From UBA7803 sp040219135 (lineage in GTDB: Bacteria > Pseudomonadota > Gammaproteobacteria > Pseudomonadales > Azotimanducaceae): a stretch of 64,000 nucleotides of DNA. The notes beneath the pieces are model-generated. The model was not told the origin of the DNA and did not search any database. It was given only the letters and a program-made list of their open reading frames with translations. Below, piece after piece: positions 8,245 to 15,887 of this stretch. The DNA is taken from contig JAVJTA010000002.1 of NCBI GenBank assembly GCA_040219135.1, positions 62,001 to 126,000 on the forward strand. Direction: 5' to 3'. The stretch's first letter is position 1; each line of letters begins with the position of its first letter. Position numbers and translations under genes: made by a program.

Positions 8245-9156
8245 TCAGCCGGGTTCGACGCGGTAGCCGATTCGCGGAAAATGCACGACCACCTCACCCG
8301 CCCTCGGGTCGGCACGGCGGATGGCGATGTCGTCCCGGGTCAGTCGCAGCAGTTCGCCGTGAACGGGCACCACGCCATAGTCGTCGGGCGCCACGGTGAC
8401 GGCCTGACCCACCGCCAGTGGCGGCTGTGCGTCCGCGCTGACTTCGGCGACCACCGTCGACGCTGCGCTGCGGGCGATTTCCAGGGCGGCCCCGGCGTCG
8501 AGCTCGCGGCGTTCGCCGTGACCCACGGCGCGCATGCGCTGTTCCCATGCCAGCAGCGCCGGCAGGAGTTCCAGCCGCTCCGCAGCGCCGGCGATGTTGG
8601 ATCGCGCGGTCCAGATCGGAAAGTAACCGAGGATGTCTGCCCAGGCCGGTGCGTCTCCCAGCAGAAAGTCGCCGGCGCTGGCCAAGGCCCGATTCAGCAG
8701 CGCCGCGTGGGCGCTGAACTGGCTGTAGAAATGCGGCAGCTGCACCTCGAGCGTTGCAAAGTCCAGGTAGCTGAAGAACTGCCGGCGGTCTTCCAGAATG
8801 TCTTCGGGGAGTTCCCGATTGGTGCCCATGGACAGCGCCGCCGCGGGGCGGAAGAAGCTGACGTCGCTCCATTGGGCGAGCATCAGCGTGAGCGCGTCGC
8901 TGCCGTCAGGGAACAGGGTCCGCTCGGGGAGTCGCCGTTCGAGTTCCACCGCGATGCGCTGGGTGTCGCAGTAGATGTCGGCGCCGATCTGCAGCACGGG
9001 CGTCTTGCGATAGCCGCCGGTGAGCGCGGTCAGGTCCGGCTTCGGCATCACCAGGGGAATCTGCACCGATTTCCAGGACGTTTGCTTGATGCCGAACGCC
9101 AGCCGGACTTTCTCCGCGAAGGGTGAAATGTCGAAGTGATGCAGGATCAGATCCAT
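8245..9156 (-). CDS. Glutathione S-transferase-like protein with C-terminal extension
   Basis: The 303-residue protein has an N-terminal thioredoxin-like GST domain (1-80): SPFAEKVR supplies the likely catalytic Ser at residue 11, TPVLQIG has the cis-Pro, and CDTQ takes the place of the usual ES glutathione-binding pair. An all-helical GST C-terminal domain follows (about 90-235). The last ~65 residues are extra and beta-rich, with alternating hydrophobic/charged residues ('VVVHFPRIGYRVEP'), beyond the usual ~220-residue GST length. It is the last gene of the catabolic run, 24 bases after the Rieske gene. Possible roles are ether or thioether cleavage, isomerisation of a CoA or ring-cleavage intermediate, or detoxification. 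Confidence 0.85.
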   Translation of the reverse strand: MDLILHHFDISPFAEKVRLAFGIKQTSWKSVQIPLVMPKPDLTALTGGYRKTPVLQIGADIYCDTQRIAVELERRLPERTLFPDGSDALTLMLAQWSDVSFFRPAAALSMGTNRELPEDILEDRRQFFSYLDFATLEVQLPHFYSQFSAHAALLNRALASAGDFLLGDAPAWADILGYFPIWTARSNIAGAAERLELLPALLAWEQRMRAVGHGERRELDAGAALEIARSAASTVVAEVSADAQPPLAVGQAVTVAPDDYGVVPVHGELLRLTRDDIAIRRADPRAGEVVVHFPRIGYRVEPG

Positions 9157-9180
9157 ACGGACTCCATGGCGGCGCCTCGG

Positions 9181-10530
9181 CTACTCCAGGCGCCGCAGCA
9201 ACTCGACGTGGAAGTGCCGCAGACGCTGTTCCTGCTCGCCCCAGAGCTGGCCCTTGAAGCCGCGGGAGCGCATGCCCGCCTGCACCGAGGGCAGAAACGC
9301 GGCGTCCTGACTCAGGACCATGCCCAGGTTCGGATCTTCGTCGATGGCGTAGTGCTCGGTCGGCGGCCGGACGGCGCCGCTGACGTCCGTGCCGTCCGGC
9401 AGTCCCATCCATGCCGGCGCGCGGTAGTTTGGATCTGCCACCGGGAACATCAGCGTCATGGTGTCGTAGTAGAACCGTTCTGGATCCGTCGGATGCGGCA
9501 GAAACTGCATCAGGAACACGGCTTCCGGGTGACAGCCCATCTGCACGTTCGGGAAGATACCGGTCGCCCAGCTGTCCGACAGCTGGCCGTCGACGAAACG
9601 TTCGTAGCCGAGGCCGAGCCTTGCGGATCGTTCGCGCTTGGCCCGCTGAATCGCATGGCGGACGTCGGCGGCCGTGCCGGCGAAGGTCGCCGGGTCGACG
9701 CCCGCGTCGCGCAGCATGGCCTGCAGGCCTTCGTTCACGGTGCTCTGGTCTCTGATTCTGGGGCTCGGCTGGCCGAGGGGCACGATCATGCGGCTGGCAC
9801 CCTGGGGATACAGGTCGTACTGCACGTTCAGGTCGCCCATGACGCCGCGGGTTTCCGGGTGCACCGAGTGCAGGTGATAGCTCTCGTAGAACGCCTCTAC
9901 GCCGACCTTCCAGTTCGCGCCCCACTCGCTGCGGACGTGCCGCACCACCTTCATGTCGTGGATGCGATAGGACTCGAGGTAGCCCGGCGGCAGCCCGATG
10001 GACTCGGCGACCGGTGCTGCGTCGATGTCCATGTTGACGAAGATCAGGCCGCAGTGCTCGGCGCAGGCGAGCGACGTCAGGCCCGGTCGGTGGGCGACGA
10101 CCTCCGGTCTGAAGGTGTCTTCGTCGGTGATGCGGATCAGATCGCCGTTCAGCGCGAAGTTCCAGCTGTGGAAGGGGCAGACGATCCTCTTCCGGTTGCC
10201 CCGCTGTTCGCTCAGCAGGCGCGCGCCGCGATGACTGCAGACGTTGTAGTACGCGCGCACTCCGGAGTCGGTGCGCATGACGATAATCGACTCCGGACCG
10301 ACGTCGAACAGAAAGTAGTCCCCGATTCCGGCCAGATCCGTCGAGGCGCCGGCAATCAGCCAGCTGCGGGTCCAGATCTTCGCCCACTCCTGCTGCATGG
10401 CTTCGCGGGAGAAATAGTCGTCTTTGCCGTAGCGCTCGACGCCGTTGTCGATGTCCGGCTGCTTGGCCTCGAGCGACTGTGCCGGTGCCTGGGGGTTGAT
10501 GACGGCAGGAAGAACAGGACGCGCGCTCAT
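9181..10530 (-). CDS. Rieske non-heme iron oxygenase, alpha subunit
   Basis: The 449-residue protein starts at the ATG at 10530, with GAGAGAG upstream and the DUF35 stop 10 bases before it. The Rieske [2Fe-2S] ligands are C98-S-H100 and C118-P-F-H121. The catalytic mononuclear-iron motif is E216-x2-H219-x4-H224 within 'YESYHLHSVHP'. These enzymes insert oxygen into aromatic or steroid rings, or perform O-demethylation, and need a separate reductase. No ferredoxin or reductase gene is nearby, so electrons must come from a partner encoded elsewhere. Its position inside an acyl-CoA/aldolase operon suggests action on the nucleus or side chain of the same substrate. Confidence 0.93.
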   Translation of the reverse strand: MSARPVLPAVINPQAPAQSLEAKQPDIDNGVERYGKDDYFSREAMQQEWAKIWTRSWLIAGASTDLAGIGDYFLFDVGPESIIVMRTDSGVRAYYNVCSHRGARLLSEQRGNRKRIVCPFHSWNFALNGDLIRITDEDTFRPEVVAHRPGLTSLACAEHCGLIFVNMDIDAAPVAESIGLPPGYLESYRIHDMKVVRHVRSEWGANWKVGVEAFYESYHLHSVHPETRGVMGDLNVQYDLYPQGASRMIVPLGQPSPRIRDQSTVNEGLQAMLRDAGVDPATFAGTAADVRHAIQRAKRERSARLGLGYERFVDGQLSDSWATGIFPNVQMGCHPEAVFLMQFLPHPTDPERFYYDTMTLMFPVADPNYRAPAWMGLPDGTDVSGAVRPPTEHYAIDEDPNLGMVLSQDAAFLPSVQAGMRSRGFKGQLWGEQEQRLRHFHVELLRRLE

Positions 10531-10540
10531 AACGGCTCTC

Positions 10541-10963
10541 TCACGATGGCGGCGCTGCGGTGGAAGCCGATGCGGGTCTGAACACCGGCAGCGCGATGAC
10601 TTCATTCACGGATTCGAAGGCGACCTGCACCGGATCACCGATACGCACCGACTCCGGGTCGACGTCGACCAGGGTGCTCATCATGCGCACGCCTTCGGGC
10701 AGATCGATCAGGGCTACCACATAGGGGGCGGGGTAGGCAGCGGAGACGCCGCGCCGGACGACGGTGAAACTCGCCACGGTGCCTCGACCGCTTGCCTGCT
10801 GCCAGCTCAGATCACGACTGCCGCAGTGGCTGCACATCAGCCGCGGATAGAACTGGTGGCGTCGGCAGCCTTCACAGTGCTGGAGTCTCAGCTCGCCGGC
10901 CCGGCAGCCGGCCCAGTAGGGCTCGCTGAGGGGCGTTGGCGTGGGTTCGATCCTGCCGGTCAT
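10541..10963 (-). CDS. DUF35 (zinc ribbon + OB-fold) acyl-CoA-associated protein
   Basis: A 140-residue protein with a rubredoxin-like zinc ribbon (C30-x2-C33, C44-x2-C47) followed by an OB-fold that ends the protein ('VDPESVRIGDPVQVAFE'). DUF35 proteins pair with thiolase-fold partners. In steroid side-chain degradation the DUF35 domain of ChsH2 binds the Ltp2 aldolase. Here it lies 4 bases after the thiolase-fold gene, so the pair is probably an obligate complex. Confidence 0.9.
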   Translation of the reverse strand: MTGRIEPTPTPLSEPYWAGCRAGELRLQHCEGCRRHQFYPRLMCSHCGSRDLSWQQASGRGTVASFTVVRRGVSAAYPAPYVVALIDLPEGVRMMSTLVDVDPESVRIGDPVQVAFESVNEVIALPVFRPASASTAAPPS

Positions 10964-10967
10964 GGGA

Positions 10968-12161
10968 TCAGCCCAAGTCCCGCGAGAAGATCGCGGTGGC
11001 GTGGCTCGACATGATGCCGCCCTGGGCGTGCACCAGTGCGCGCCGGGCGTTGGCCACCTGTCGCGCGCCGGCGCTGCCGCGCAGCTGCCACACCGTCTCG
11101 GTGATCGCGAACATGGCGCCGGGGTTGCCGGGATGGCAGTGCGACAGCATGCCGCCGTGGGTGTTCACCGGCAGGCTGCCCCCCGGCAGGGTCGCGCCGG
11201 TCTGCAGAAACGCGCCGCCCTCGCCCTTGCCGCAGAAACCCAGATCCTCCAGCTCGATGAGCACGGTGGGGGTGAAACAGTCGTAGAGCTGAGCCAGGTC
11301 GATGTCCGCGGGCGTGCAGCCTGCCATGGCGAATGCGCGGCTGCCGGAATCCCGGGCGGCGGAGGTGGTGAGGCTCGCGGCCTGGCTGATGTGTTCGTGG
11401 CTGTGGCCTTCGCCGTAGCCCAGCAGGTAGACCGGTGGGTGCGGGAAATCGCCCGCGCGCTCCGCCGCGGTGACGACGATGGCGCTGCCGCCGTCGGACA
11501 CCAGCGAGCAGTCGAGCAGGTGCAGGGGATCGGCGATGAGGCGCGATCCGAGCACGTCTTCGACGCTGATCGGATCCCGCATCTGGGCGCTGTCGTTGCG
11601 CGCGGCGTGGGCCCGGCCCGAGACCGCCACCTGCGCGTACTGGGCCGGCGTGGTGCCGTACTCGGCCATGTGCGCCTGAGCGATCAGCGCGTAGTAGGCA
11701 GGCACGGTGATGCCGTAGGGCTGTTCGTACTGGGGGTGGCCGGTCGAGGACTGGGTCAGCATGGCCTGCTCGCGGGTCATGAAGCTGCGCAGGCTGTCCG
11801 CCATGGCGATGACGATGGTGTTCGCGGCTCCCGCCAGGATGGCGGCCGCCGCCTGCTGGATCACCGCGAGGGTGGTGCCACCGCCGGTGCCCGCAGTGAT
11901 GCACAGCTTCGGGAAGATCTGCAGGTACTCGGCCACCGCTTCGGCGTGGTACATGATCGGCTCGGCGAAGGCATTGCAGGTGATCAGGCCGTCCACCTCG
12001 TCCTTGCGGATGTCGGCATCGGCCATGGCGGCGAGCGCTGCTTCTACGCACAGCTCCGTGGGACTGCGGTCAGGGACGACGCCGACCGCCGTGTCGGCCG
12101 CGCCGACGATGGCCAGGGCGCCACTCACGCCGCTGCGCACGCCGCTGCGCACGCCGCTCAT
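10968..12161 (-). CDS. Thiolase-fold lipid-transfer/aldolase-like protein (Ltp2/SCP-x type), no nucleophilic Cys
   Basis: The 397-residue protein has the SCP-x thiolase fold throughout. At the place where degradative thiolases carry their nucleophilic cysteine (a GGSCAS-like motif), it reads GTGGGTT (about residues 91-97), with no cysteine. The C-terminal half keeps 'YDCFTPT' (Y293), 'LEDLGFCGKGEGG' and 'VNTHGGMLSHCHPG' (H343), as in the Ltp2-type retro-aldolases that cleave steroid side chains. An aldol-cleavage role with the DUF35 partner is therefore more likely than classical thiolysis. The N-terminus MSGVRSGVRSGV is coded by a short tandem repeat and may not be conserved. The start overlaps the MaoC stop (ATGA). 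Confidence 0.85.
   Translation of the reverse strand: MSGVRSGVRSGVSGALAIVGAADTAVGVVPDRSPTELCVEAALAAMADADIRKDEVDGLITCNAFAEPIMYHAEAVAEYLQIFPKLCITAGTGGGTTLAVIQQAAAAILAGAANTIVIAMADSLRSFMTREQAMLTQSSTGHPQYEQPYGITVPAYYALIAQAHMAEYGTTPAQYAQVAVSGRAHAARNDSAQMRDPISVEDVLGSRLIADPLHLLDCSLVSDGGSAIVVTAAERAGDFPHPPVYLLGYGEGHSHEHISQAASLTTSAARDSGSRAFAMAGCTPADIDLAQLYDCFTPTVLIELEDLGFCGKGEGGAFLQTGATLPGGSLPVNTHGGMLSHCHPGNPGAMFAITETVWQLRGSAGARQVANARRALVHAQGGIMSSHATAIFSRDLG
12127..12158. repeat. 12-base tandem repeat at the start of the thiolase-fold gene
   Basis: ACGCCGCTGCGC is repeated 2.7 times and encodes the SGVR repeats at the N-terminus of the thiolase-fold protein. Confidence 0.85.
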
Positions 12162-12601
12162 GATGCTCCGGCCCCGGCGACGAAGAACCGGACCGTCGCA
12201 GTGCCCGGTGCCGCGAGGTCACCGGCTTCGTTGCGGACGAAGACGTCGAGCGTCACCGTTCCGGTGTCCGTATCCACGGCCGTTACCGCGCCGCCCACGG
12301 TGAGCGTCTCACCGATGTAGCTGGCAATCCGGTTGGAGTAGCTGATCCGGGTGAGCGTGCCGTGCTCACCGAGCCATTCCTCGACGCACTGGTGCAGCCA
12401 GTCGCCGAGCAGCGGGCCGGCGATGACGAGGCCCGGGTAGCCTTCCACCTCTTTCGCGTAGGTCTCGTCGAAGTGGATCCGATGCCCGTTCCAGAGCGCC
12501 GCGTTGTACAGCATGAGCTGCACGTTCGTGCACGTGTGCGCTCGCTCCGGCAGCGCGTCACCCACGCGCAGGCCGGCAACGCGAGCCGCCACCCCGGTCA
12601 T
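12158..12601 (-). CDS. MaoC-type (R)-enoyl-CoA hydratase, catalytic-side subunit
   Basis: A 147-residue hot-dog protein. It carries 'WNGHRIHFDETYAKEVEGYPGL', split here as WNGHRIHFD plus YAKEVEGYPGL, the signature of the HTD2/mesaconyl- and itaconyl-CoA hydratase branch of MaoC enzymes. It overlaps the upstream FAS1-like subunit by 4 bases and the thiolase-fold gene by 4 bases. In this family the N-terminal (FAS1-like) and C-terminal hot-dog halves are often fused. Here they are separate genes that should form a heteromer hydrating an enoyl-CoA to the 3-hydroxyacyl-CoA needed for aldol cleavage. Confidence 0.88.
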   Translation of the reverse strand: MTGVAARVAGLRVGDALPERAHTCTNVQLMLYNAALWNGHRIHFDETYAKEVEGYPGLVIAGPLLGDWLHQCVEEWLGEHGTLTRISYSNRIASYIGETLTVGGAVTAVDTDTGTVTLDVFVRNEAGDLAAPGTATVRFFVAGAGAS

Positions 12602-13053
12602 CGCAGAATCCTCGTGGTCTTCTCGCGGATCACCAGCTCGCCGTCGTCGTCGACGATGTCCATCACCACCTCGTAGAAGATCAGGGGTCCCGAGCGGCCC
12701 GCCTTTTCGTAGATGTCGGTGAGCGTCCGGGTCGCCGTCAGCCAGTCGCCCGGATGGATCGGCTTGTGGTACTCGATCTCCAGCCCGCCGGCCATCGCCT
12801 TCTCCAGTGGGAACTTCGGCAGCAGGCGGTCGATGGAGACCCCGTCCGGGGTCAGCTCGTCCAGCGGCACCACGTCCCAGAACAACGGCACGTGAAACAT
12901 CGGCGGTGCCTGGTCGCCGTCGAGATAGCGCCGCTGGCGGTTGTCGGTGGCGATCGCGTACTTGCGGATGTCGCGACGGGTGACGAGCTCCCGGCGCGGC
13001 TCGCTCTGACGGCCGATGCTGACCAGCAGCGCATCGCTCAGCAGCCCGCTCAT
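12598..13053 (-). CDS. FAS1-like/MaoC N-terminal dehydratase subunit
   Basis: A 151-residue protein of the MaoC_dehydrat_N (FAS1-like) hot-dog family, with typical segments 'RRDIRKYAIATDNRQ', 'GGLEIEYHKPIHPGDWLTA' and 'FYEVVMDIVDDDGELVIREK'. This half usually shapes the acyl-CoA pocket and lacks the active site, which lies on the partner hot-dog protein encoded next. It overlaps both neighbours by 4 bases (CoA ligase and MaoC). A role as an independent thioesterase is less likely. Confidence 0.88.
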   Translation of the reverse strand: MSGLLSDALLVSIGRQSEPRRELVTRRDIRKYAIATDNRQRRYLDGDQAPPMFHVPLFWDVVPLDELTPDGVSIDRLLPKFPLEKAMAGGLEIEYHKPIHPGDWLTATRTLTDIYEKAGRSGPLIFYEVVMDIVDDDGELVIREKTTRILR

Positions 13054-14606
13054 ACCTGGGTCTCCTGGTTATGCCAGTAGGGATCGCGCAGCGCGCGCTT
13101 GAGGATCTTGCCCGTGGGCGCCTTGGGCAGCGAATCGACGAAATCCACCGACTTGGGCTTCTGGTAGGACGCCAGATGTGTGCCGGCGGTGGCGATGATC
13201 TCGTCTGCCGTGGCGCTGGCGCCCGGCTTCAGCACCACGACCGCCTTGACCGCTTCGCCCCAGACGTCGTCGGGGACGCCGAACACCGCCGACTCGAGTA
13301 CCGCCGGATGCTGGTGGATCGCCGCTTCCACCTGAGTGCTGTAGATGTTCTCGCCGCCGGAGATGATCATGTCCTTGGCGCGATCGACGATGAACAGATA
13401 GCCGTCGGCGTCCCAGGTGGCGATGTCGCCGGTCCACATCCAGCCGTCGCGCAGGGTCTCGGCCGTCAGCTCGGGCCGGCGCCAGTAGCCCACCATGTTC
13501 GCTTCGGAGCGGACCAGGATCTCGCCCGGCGTGCTGCCGTCCCGGGGGACGTCGCTGCCGTCGGTGTCCGCCACCCGGATCTGCGTCACGAAGCCTTCGC
13601 GCCCGCACGAGCCGAGGCGCTCGGGGTGGTCGCCGGCAATGGCCCGCAGGTGATCTTCCTGGGACAGGAAACTCATGGTCATCCCTTCGGTCTGCCCGTA
13701 GCCCTGGATCAGGGTGCACGGAAACTTCCGCAGAGCGTTCTCGACCACGCTGCGCGGCATGGGTCCGCCGCCGTACTGGATGTTGCGCAGGCTGCTGATG
13801 TCGTACTGCTCGAAGTCTTCGACCGCCATCATCCAGTTGAGCATGGTGGTGATCCCGAGGAAGGCCGACACCCGCTCGCGCTGGATGACGTCGAGGGCCA
13901 GCTTGGCCTCGAAGTTGATGAGCACCACGGGGCAGCCGTGGGCCATGTAGTTCATGGCCAGCGCGACGGGAATGTGAAACATCTGTCCGGTCAGCATGTA
14001 GACGTCGCCCGGCACGATGCGTTCGGCCACGGTCTGGTTCAGCATGCCCATGAACAGGCTGTGGTGGGTGTGCAGCGCGCCCTTGGACTCGCCGGTCGTG
14101 CCGCCCGTGTACAGAATCAGTACGGGATCCTCGCCCTGGACCCGGGCGCTGCGTTCCGGTTCGGCCGTGCCGCCGGTCTCCAGCAGAGTCTCGTAGCTGC
14201 CGTCGCTGCCTTCGCCGAACGACAGCCAGTGCGCCGGCTTCACCGACGTCCGCAGTGCGGCCGCGGTTTCCTGATACTCGAAACTGGTGATGACCGCAGC
14301 GGGTTCTCCATCCATCAGGATTCTGGCGAGTTCAGGCTGGCCGAGGCGCCAGTTCAGCGGCTGGGCGATCAACCCGACCCGGGCGCAGGCGTAGAAGACC
14401 TCCAGATATTCGATGCAGTTCCTGGCCAGCAGGGCGACCCGGGCGCCGGGTTCCAGCTTCAGCTCCTCGACGAAAGCGTTGGCCAGGCGCCGCACGCGTT
14501 GATCCAGCGCGCCGAAGCCGATGCGGCGCCCGTTCGGCACGTCGATGAGCGCCTCGCGCTGCGGATCCAGGCGGGCGGTCTTGGCGGGGATCAGGCCGAT
14601 GTTCAC
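13050..14606 (-). CDS. AMP-forming acyl-CoA synthetase
   Basis: The 518-residue ligase shows the adenylation motifs in order: P-loop YTGGTTGESKG (about 166-176), GYGQTEG, the hinge region 'WTGDIATWDADGYLFIVDRAKDMI', GGENIYS, and the C-terminal catalytic Lys in PTGKILKR. It should activate a carboxylic acid (medium-chain, aromatic or steroid side-chain acid) to its CoA thioester using ATP. It follows the SnoaL-like gene by 9 bases and overlaps the next gene by 4, so it commits the substrate to the rest of the operon. The specificity cannot be read from sequence alone. Confidence 0.93.
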   Translation of the reverse strand: MNIGLIPAKTARLDPQREALIDVPNGRRIGFGALDQRVRRLANAFVEELKLEPGARVALLARNCIEYLEVFYACARVGLIAQPLNWRLGQPELARILMDGEPAAVITSFEYQETAAALRTSVKPAHWLSFGEGSDGSYETLLETGGTAEPERSARVQGEDPVLILYTGGTTGESKGALHTHHSLFMGMLNQTVAERIVPGDVYMLTGQMFHIPVALAMNYMAHGCPVVLINFEAKLALDVIQRERVSAFLGITTMLNWMMAVEDFEQYDISSLRNIQYGGGPMPRSVVENALRKFPCTLIQGYGQTEGMTMSFLSQEDHLRAIAGDHPERLGSCGREGFVTQIRVADTDGSDVPRDGSTPGEILVRSEANMVGYWRRPELTAETLRDGWMWTGDIATWDADGYLFIVDRAKDMIISGGENIYSTQVEAAIHQHPAVLESAVFGVPDDVWGEAVKAVVVLKPGASATADEIIATAGTHLASYQKPKSVDFVDSLPKAPTGKILKRALRDPYWHNQETQV

Positions 14607-14615
14607 CGGCTCGCC

Positions 14616-15035
14616 TCAGTACGCCCTGTCGAGGTCGAGATGACGCTCGGCGATGCGCCAGCGTGTCCCGTCGTGCTGTACCCGGTCGCGGTAGACGCCG
14701 GCGGATACGAGTTGAATGGCCCCGTTCTCTGTGGCGAGCAGCGTCAGGTTGGAGACGACTTCGGCGCTGTCGGCGCTTTCGCGGAGGAAAAACACGTTGG
14801 AGATCACGTGCCGGCGGACGTCGTTCTGCTCCGCCATGGCTCCCGTCATCAGCCCCATGATGGCCTCGCGCCCTTCGAAGGGTCCGATCACGTCGCCACC
14901 GGCGATGCGCATGGTCATTGCGGCGTTCCCGGCAAAGCAGTCGCCGAGCATCTCGGTGTCGCGCTCGTCGTAGCCGTACGCGGCCCGCGATAGCAGTTCG
15001 TGGATGGCGAGCCTGGCGGCGGCGTCAAGACTCAT
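14616..15035 (-). CDS. SnoaL/NTF2-like small protein, first gene of the catabolic operon
   Basis: A 139-residue alpha+beta barrel protein of the SnoaL_4/NTF2-like type ('IHELLSRAAYGYDERDTEMLGDCFAGNA', then 'RRHVISNVFF' and 'YRDRVQHDGTRWRIAERHLDLDR'). The ATG at 15035 is chosen because GGGGGAGG lies 8 bases upstream; the GTG three codons earlier abuts that site. Such proteins act as small dehydratases, isomerases or ligand carriers, and relatives next to Rieske oxygenases can be beta subunits. That last option is possible here but the protein is not adjacent to the alpha-subunit gene. A TTGAA/TTCAA palindrome lies 47 bases upstream. Confidence 0.85.
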   Translation of the reverse strand: MSLDAAARLAIHELLSRAAYGYDERDTEMLGDCFAGNAAMTMRIAGGDVIGPFEGREAIMGLMTGAMAEQNDVRRHVISNVFFLRESADSAEVVSNLTLLATENGAIQLVSAGVYRDRVQHDGTRWRIAERHLDLDRAY

Positions 15036-15081
15036 GTTCGGCACCTCCCCCGATGTGACGCGGCTCGATAGTAGGTTTCAT

Positions 15082-15096
15082 TTGAATTAAGTTCAA
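15082..15096. promoter_or_regulatory. Palindromic operator candidate TTGAATTAAGTTCAA in the TetR/operon divergent region
   Basis: A 15-base dyad in the 119-base region between the catabolic operon (minus) and the TetR gene (plus), preceded by AGGTTTC (15073-15079). The half-sites TTGAA and TTCAA match those at 8180-8194 exactly. Its location is classic for a TetR repressor controlling itself and the divergent operon. Confidence 0.65.
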
Positions 15097-15118
15097 GATC
15101 GGCGGGTCTCCCGGCTTC

Positions 15119-15146
15119 CTGACAGCAGCGCCCGGCCGGTGATAAA
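15119..15146 (+). promoter_or_regulatory. Putative promoter of the TetR gene
   Basis: CTGACA (15119-15124), a 16-base spacer and GATAAA (15141-15146). The -10 ends only 8 bases before the ATG, and there is no Shine-Dalgarno sequence, so the transcript may be leaderless. Confidence 0.35.
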
Positions 15147-15154
15147 TTGACCTC

Positions 15155-15784
15155 ATGAACCAATCCAACTTTCAGGGTGCGCTGGTCCGCGCGCAGCCCA
15201 GGCGCGACACCCGCGGCGCCGCCCGGCGCAGGCGCATCTTCAAATCGCTGCACGACTGCATCATCCGCAAGGGCTACATCAAGACCACGCTGGCCGACAT
15301 CGCCGAGCAGGCGGGAATGTCGGCCAGTCATCTCCTGTACTACTTCAAAGGCAAGGAAGACATCCTCGAGCAGTACTTCAGCAACGTTTCGGTGCGCTTT
15401 CTCGAACGCATCGACGCGATGGACGAACTTGCGCCGGAAGAGCAGATACGCGCCCTGGCGGATCTGTGGTTCAAGGGGGAGACCAGCGCCCGGCGCGAAA
15501 TCGGCTTCATGCTCGAGTGCTTTGGTGCCGCGGTGCATGACCGCACGCTGAAGCGCACCAAGACGGGATTCGACCGCCAGTGCAAAGGCTGGCTGCGTGA
15601 CGTGTTCGAGGAAGCGCCCGAGCCGCTCCTGGGCACCCCGGCCGATGCCGCGGAGATCGCCTACTCGACGATGATCGGGCTGCGCGCTGCCGTCTACTTC
15701 GACCACCGCATGAGCCTGAAGGAAGCGCACCGGCTGTTCCTGGAAACCCTTCTGACGATGGGCGGCTTCAACGCCCCGGGCTGA
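15155..15784 (+). CDS. TetR-family transcriptional regulator
   Basis: A 209-residue regulator. Residues about 25-70 form the TetR DNA-binding domain ('IIRKGYIKTTLADIAEQAGMSASHLLYYFKGKEDIL', split across helix-turn-helix helices), and the rest is a helical ligand-binding domain. It is transcribed away from the SnoaL/CoA-ligase operon. The palindromes at 15082-15096 and 8180-8194 are likely operators, so it probably represses the operon and the TonB receptor until a substrate or CoA intermediate binds. There is no ribosome site in front of the ATG. The 103-base gap to the PQQ gene has no clear terminator, so co-expression with that gene is possible. Confidence 0.92.
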   Translation: MNQSNFQGALVRAQPRRDTRGAARRRRIFKSLHDCIIRKGYIKTTLADIAEQAGMSASHLLYYFKGKEDILEQYFSNVSVRFLERIDAMDELAPEEQIRALADLWFKGETSARREIGFMLECFGAAVHDRTLKRTKTGFDRQCKGWLRDVFEEAPEPLLGTPADAAEIAYSTMIGLRAAVYFDHRMSLKEAHRLFLETLLTMGGFNAPG

Positions 15785-15887
15785 CCGGCGCTGCGTTCGT
15801 GGCCGGTTCTGCCCGGTGTTTCGAAGTCTTGAATCGACCACGGGGTTGAATCAGATTGACGTTTGCGAGAGAGGGAGGAGAGGCGTT

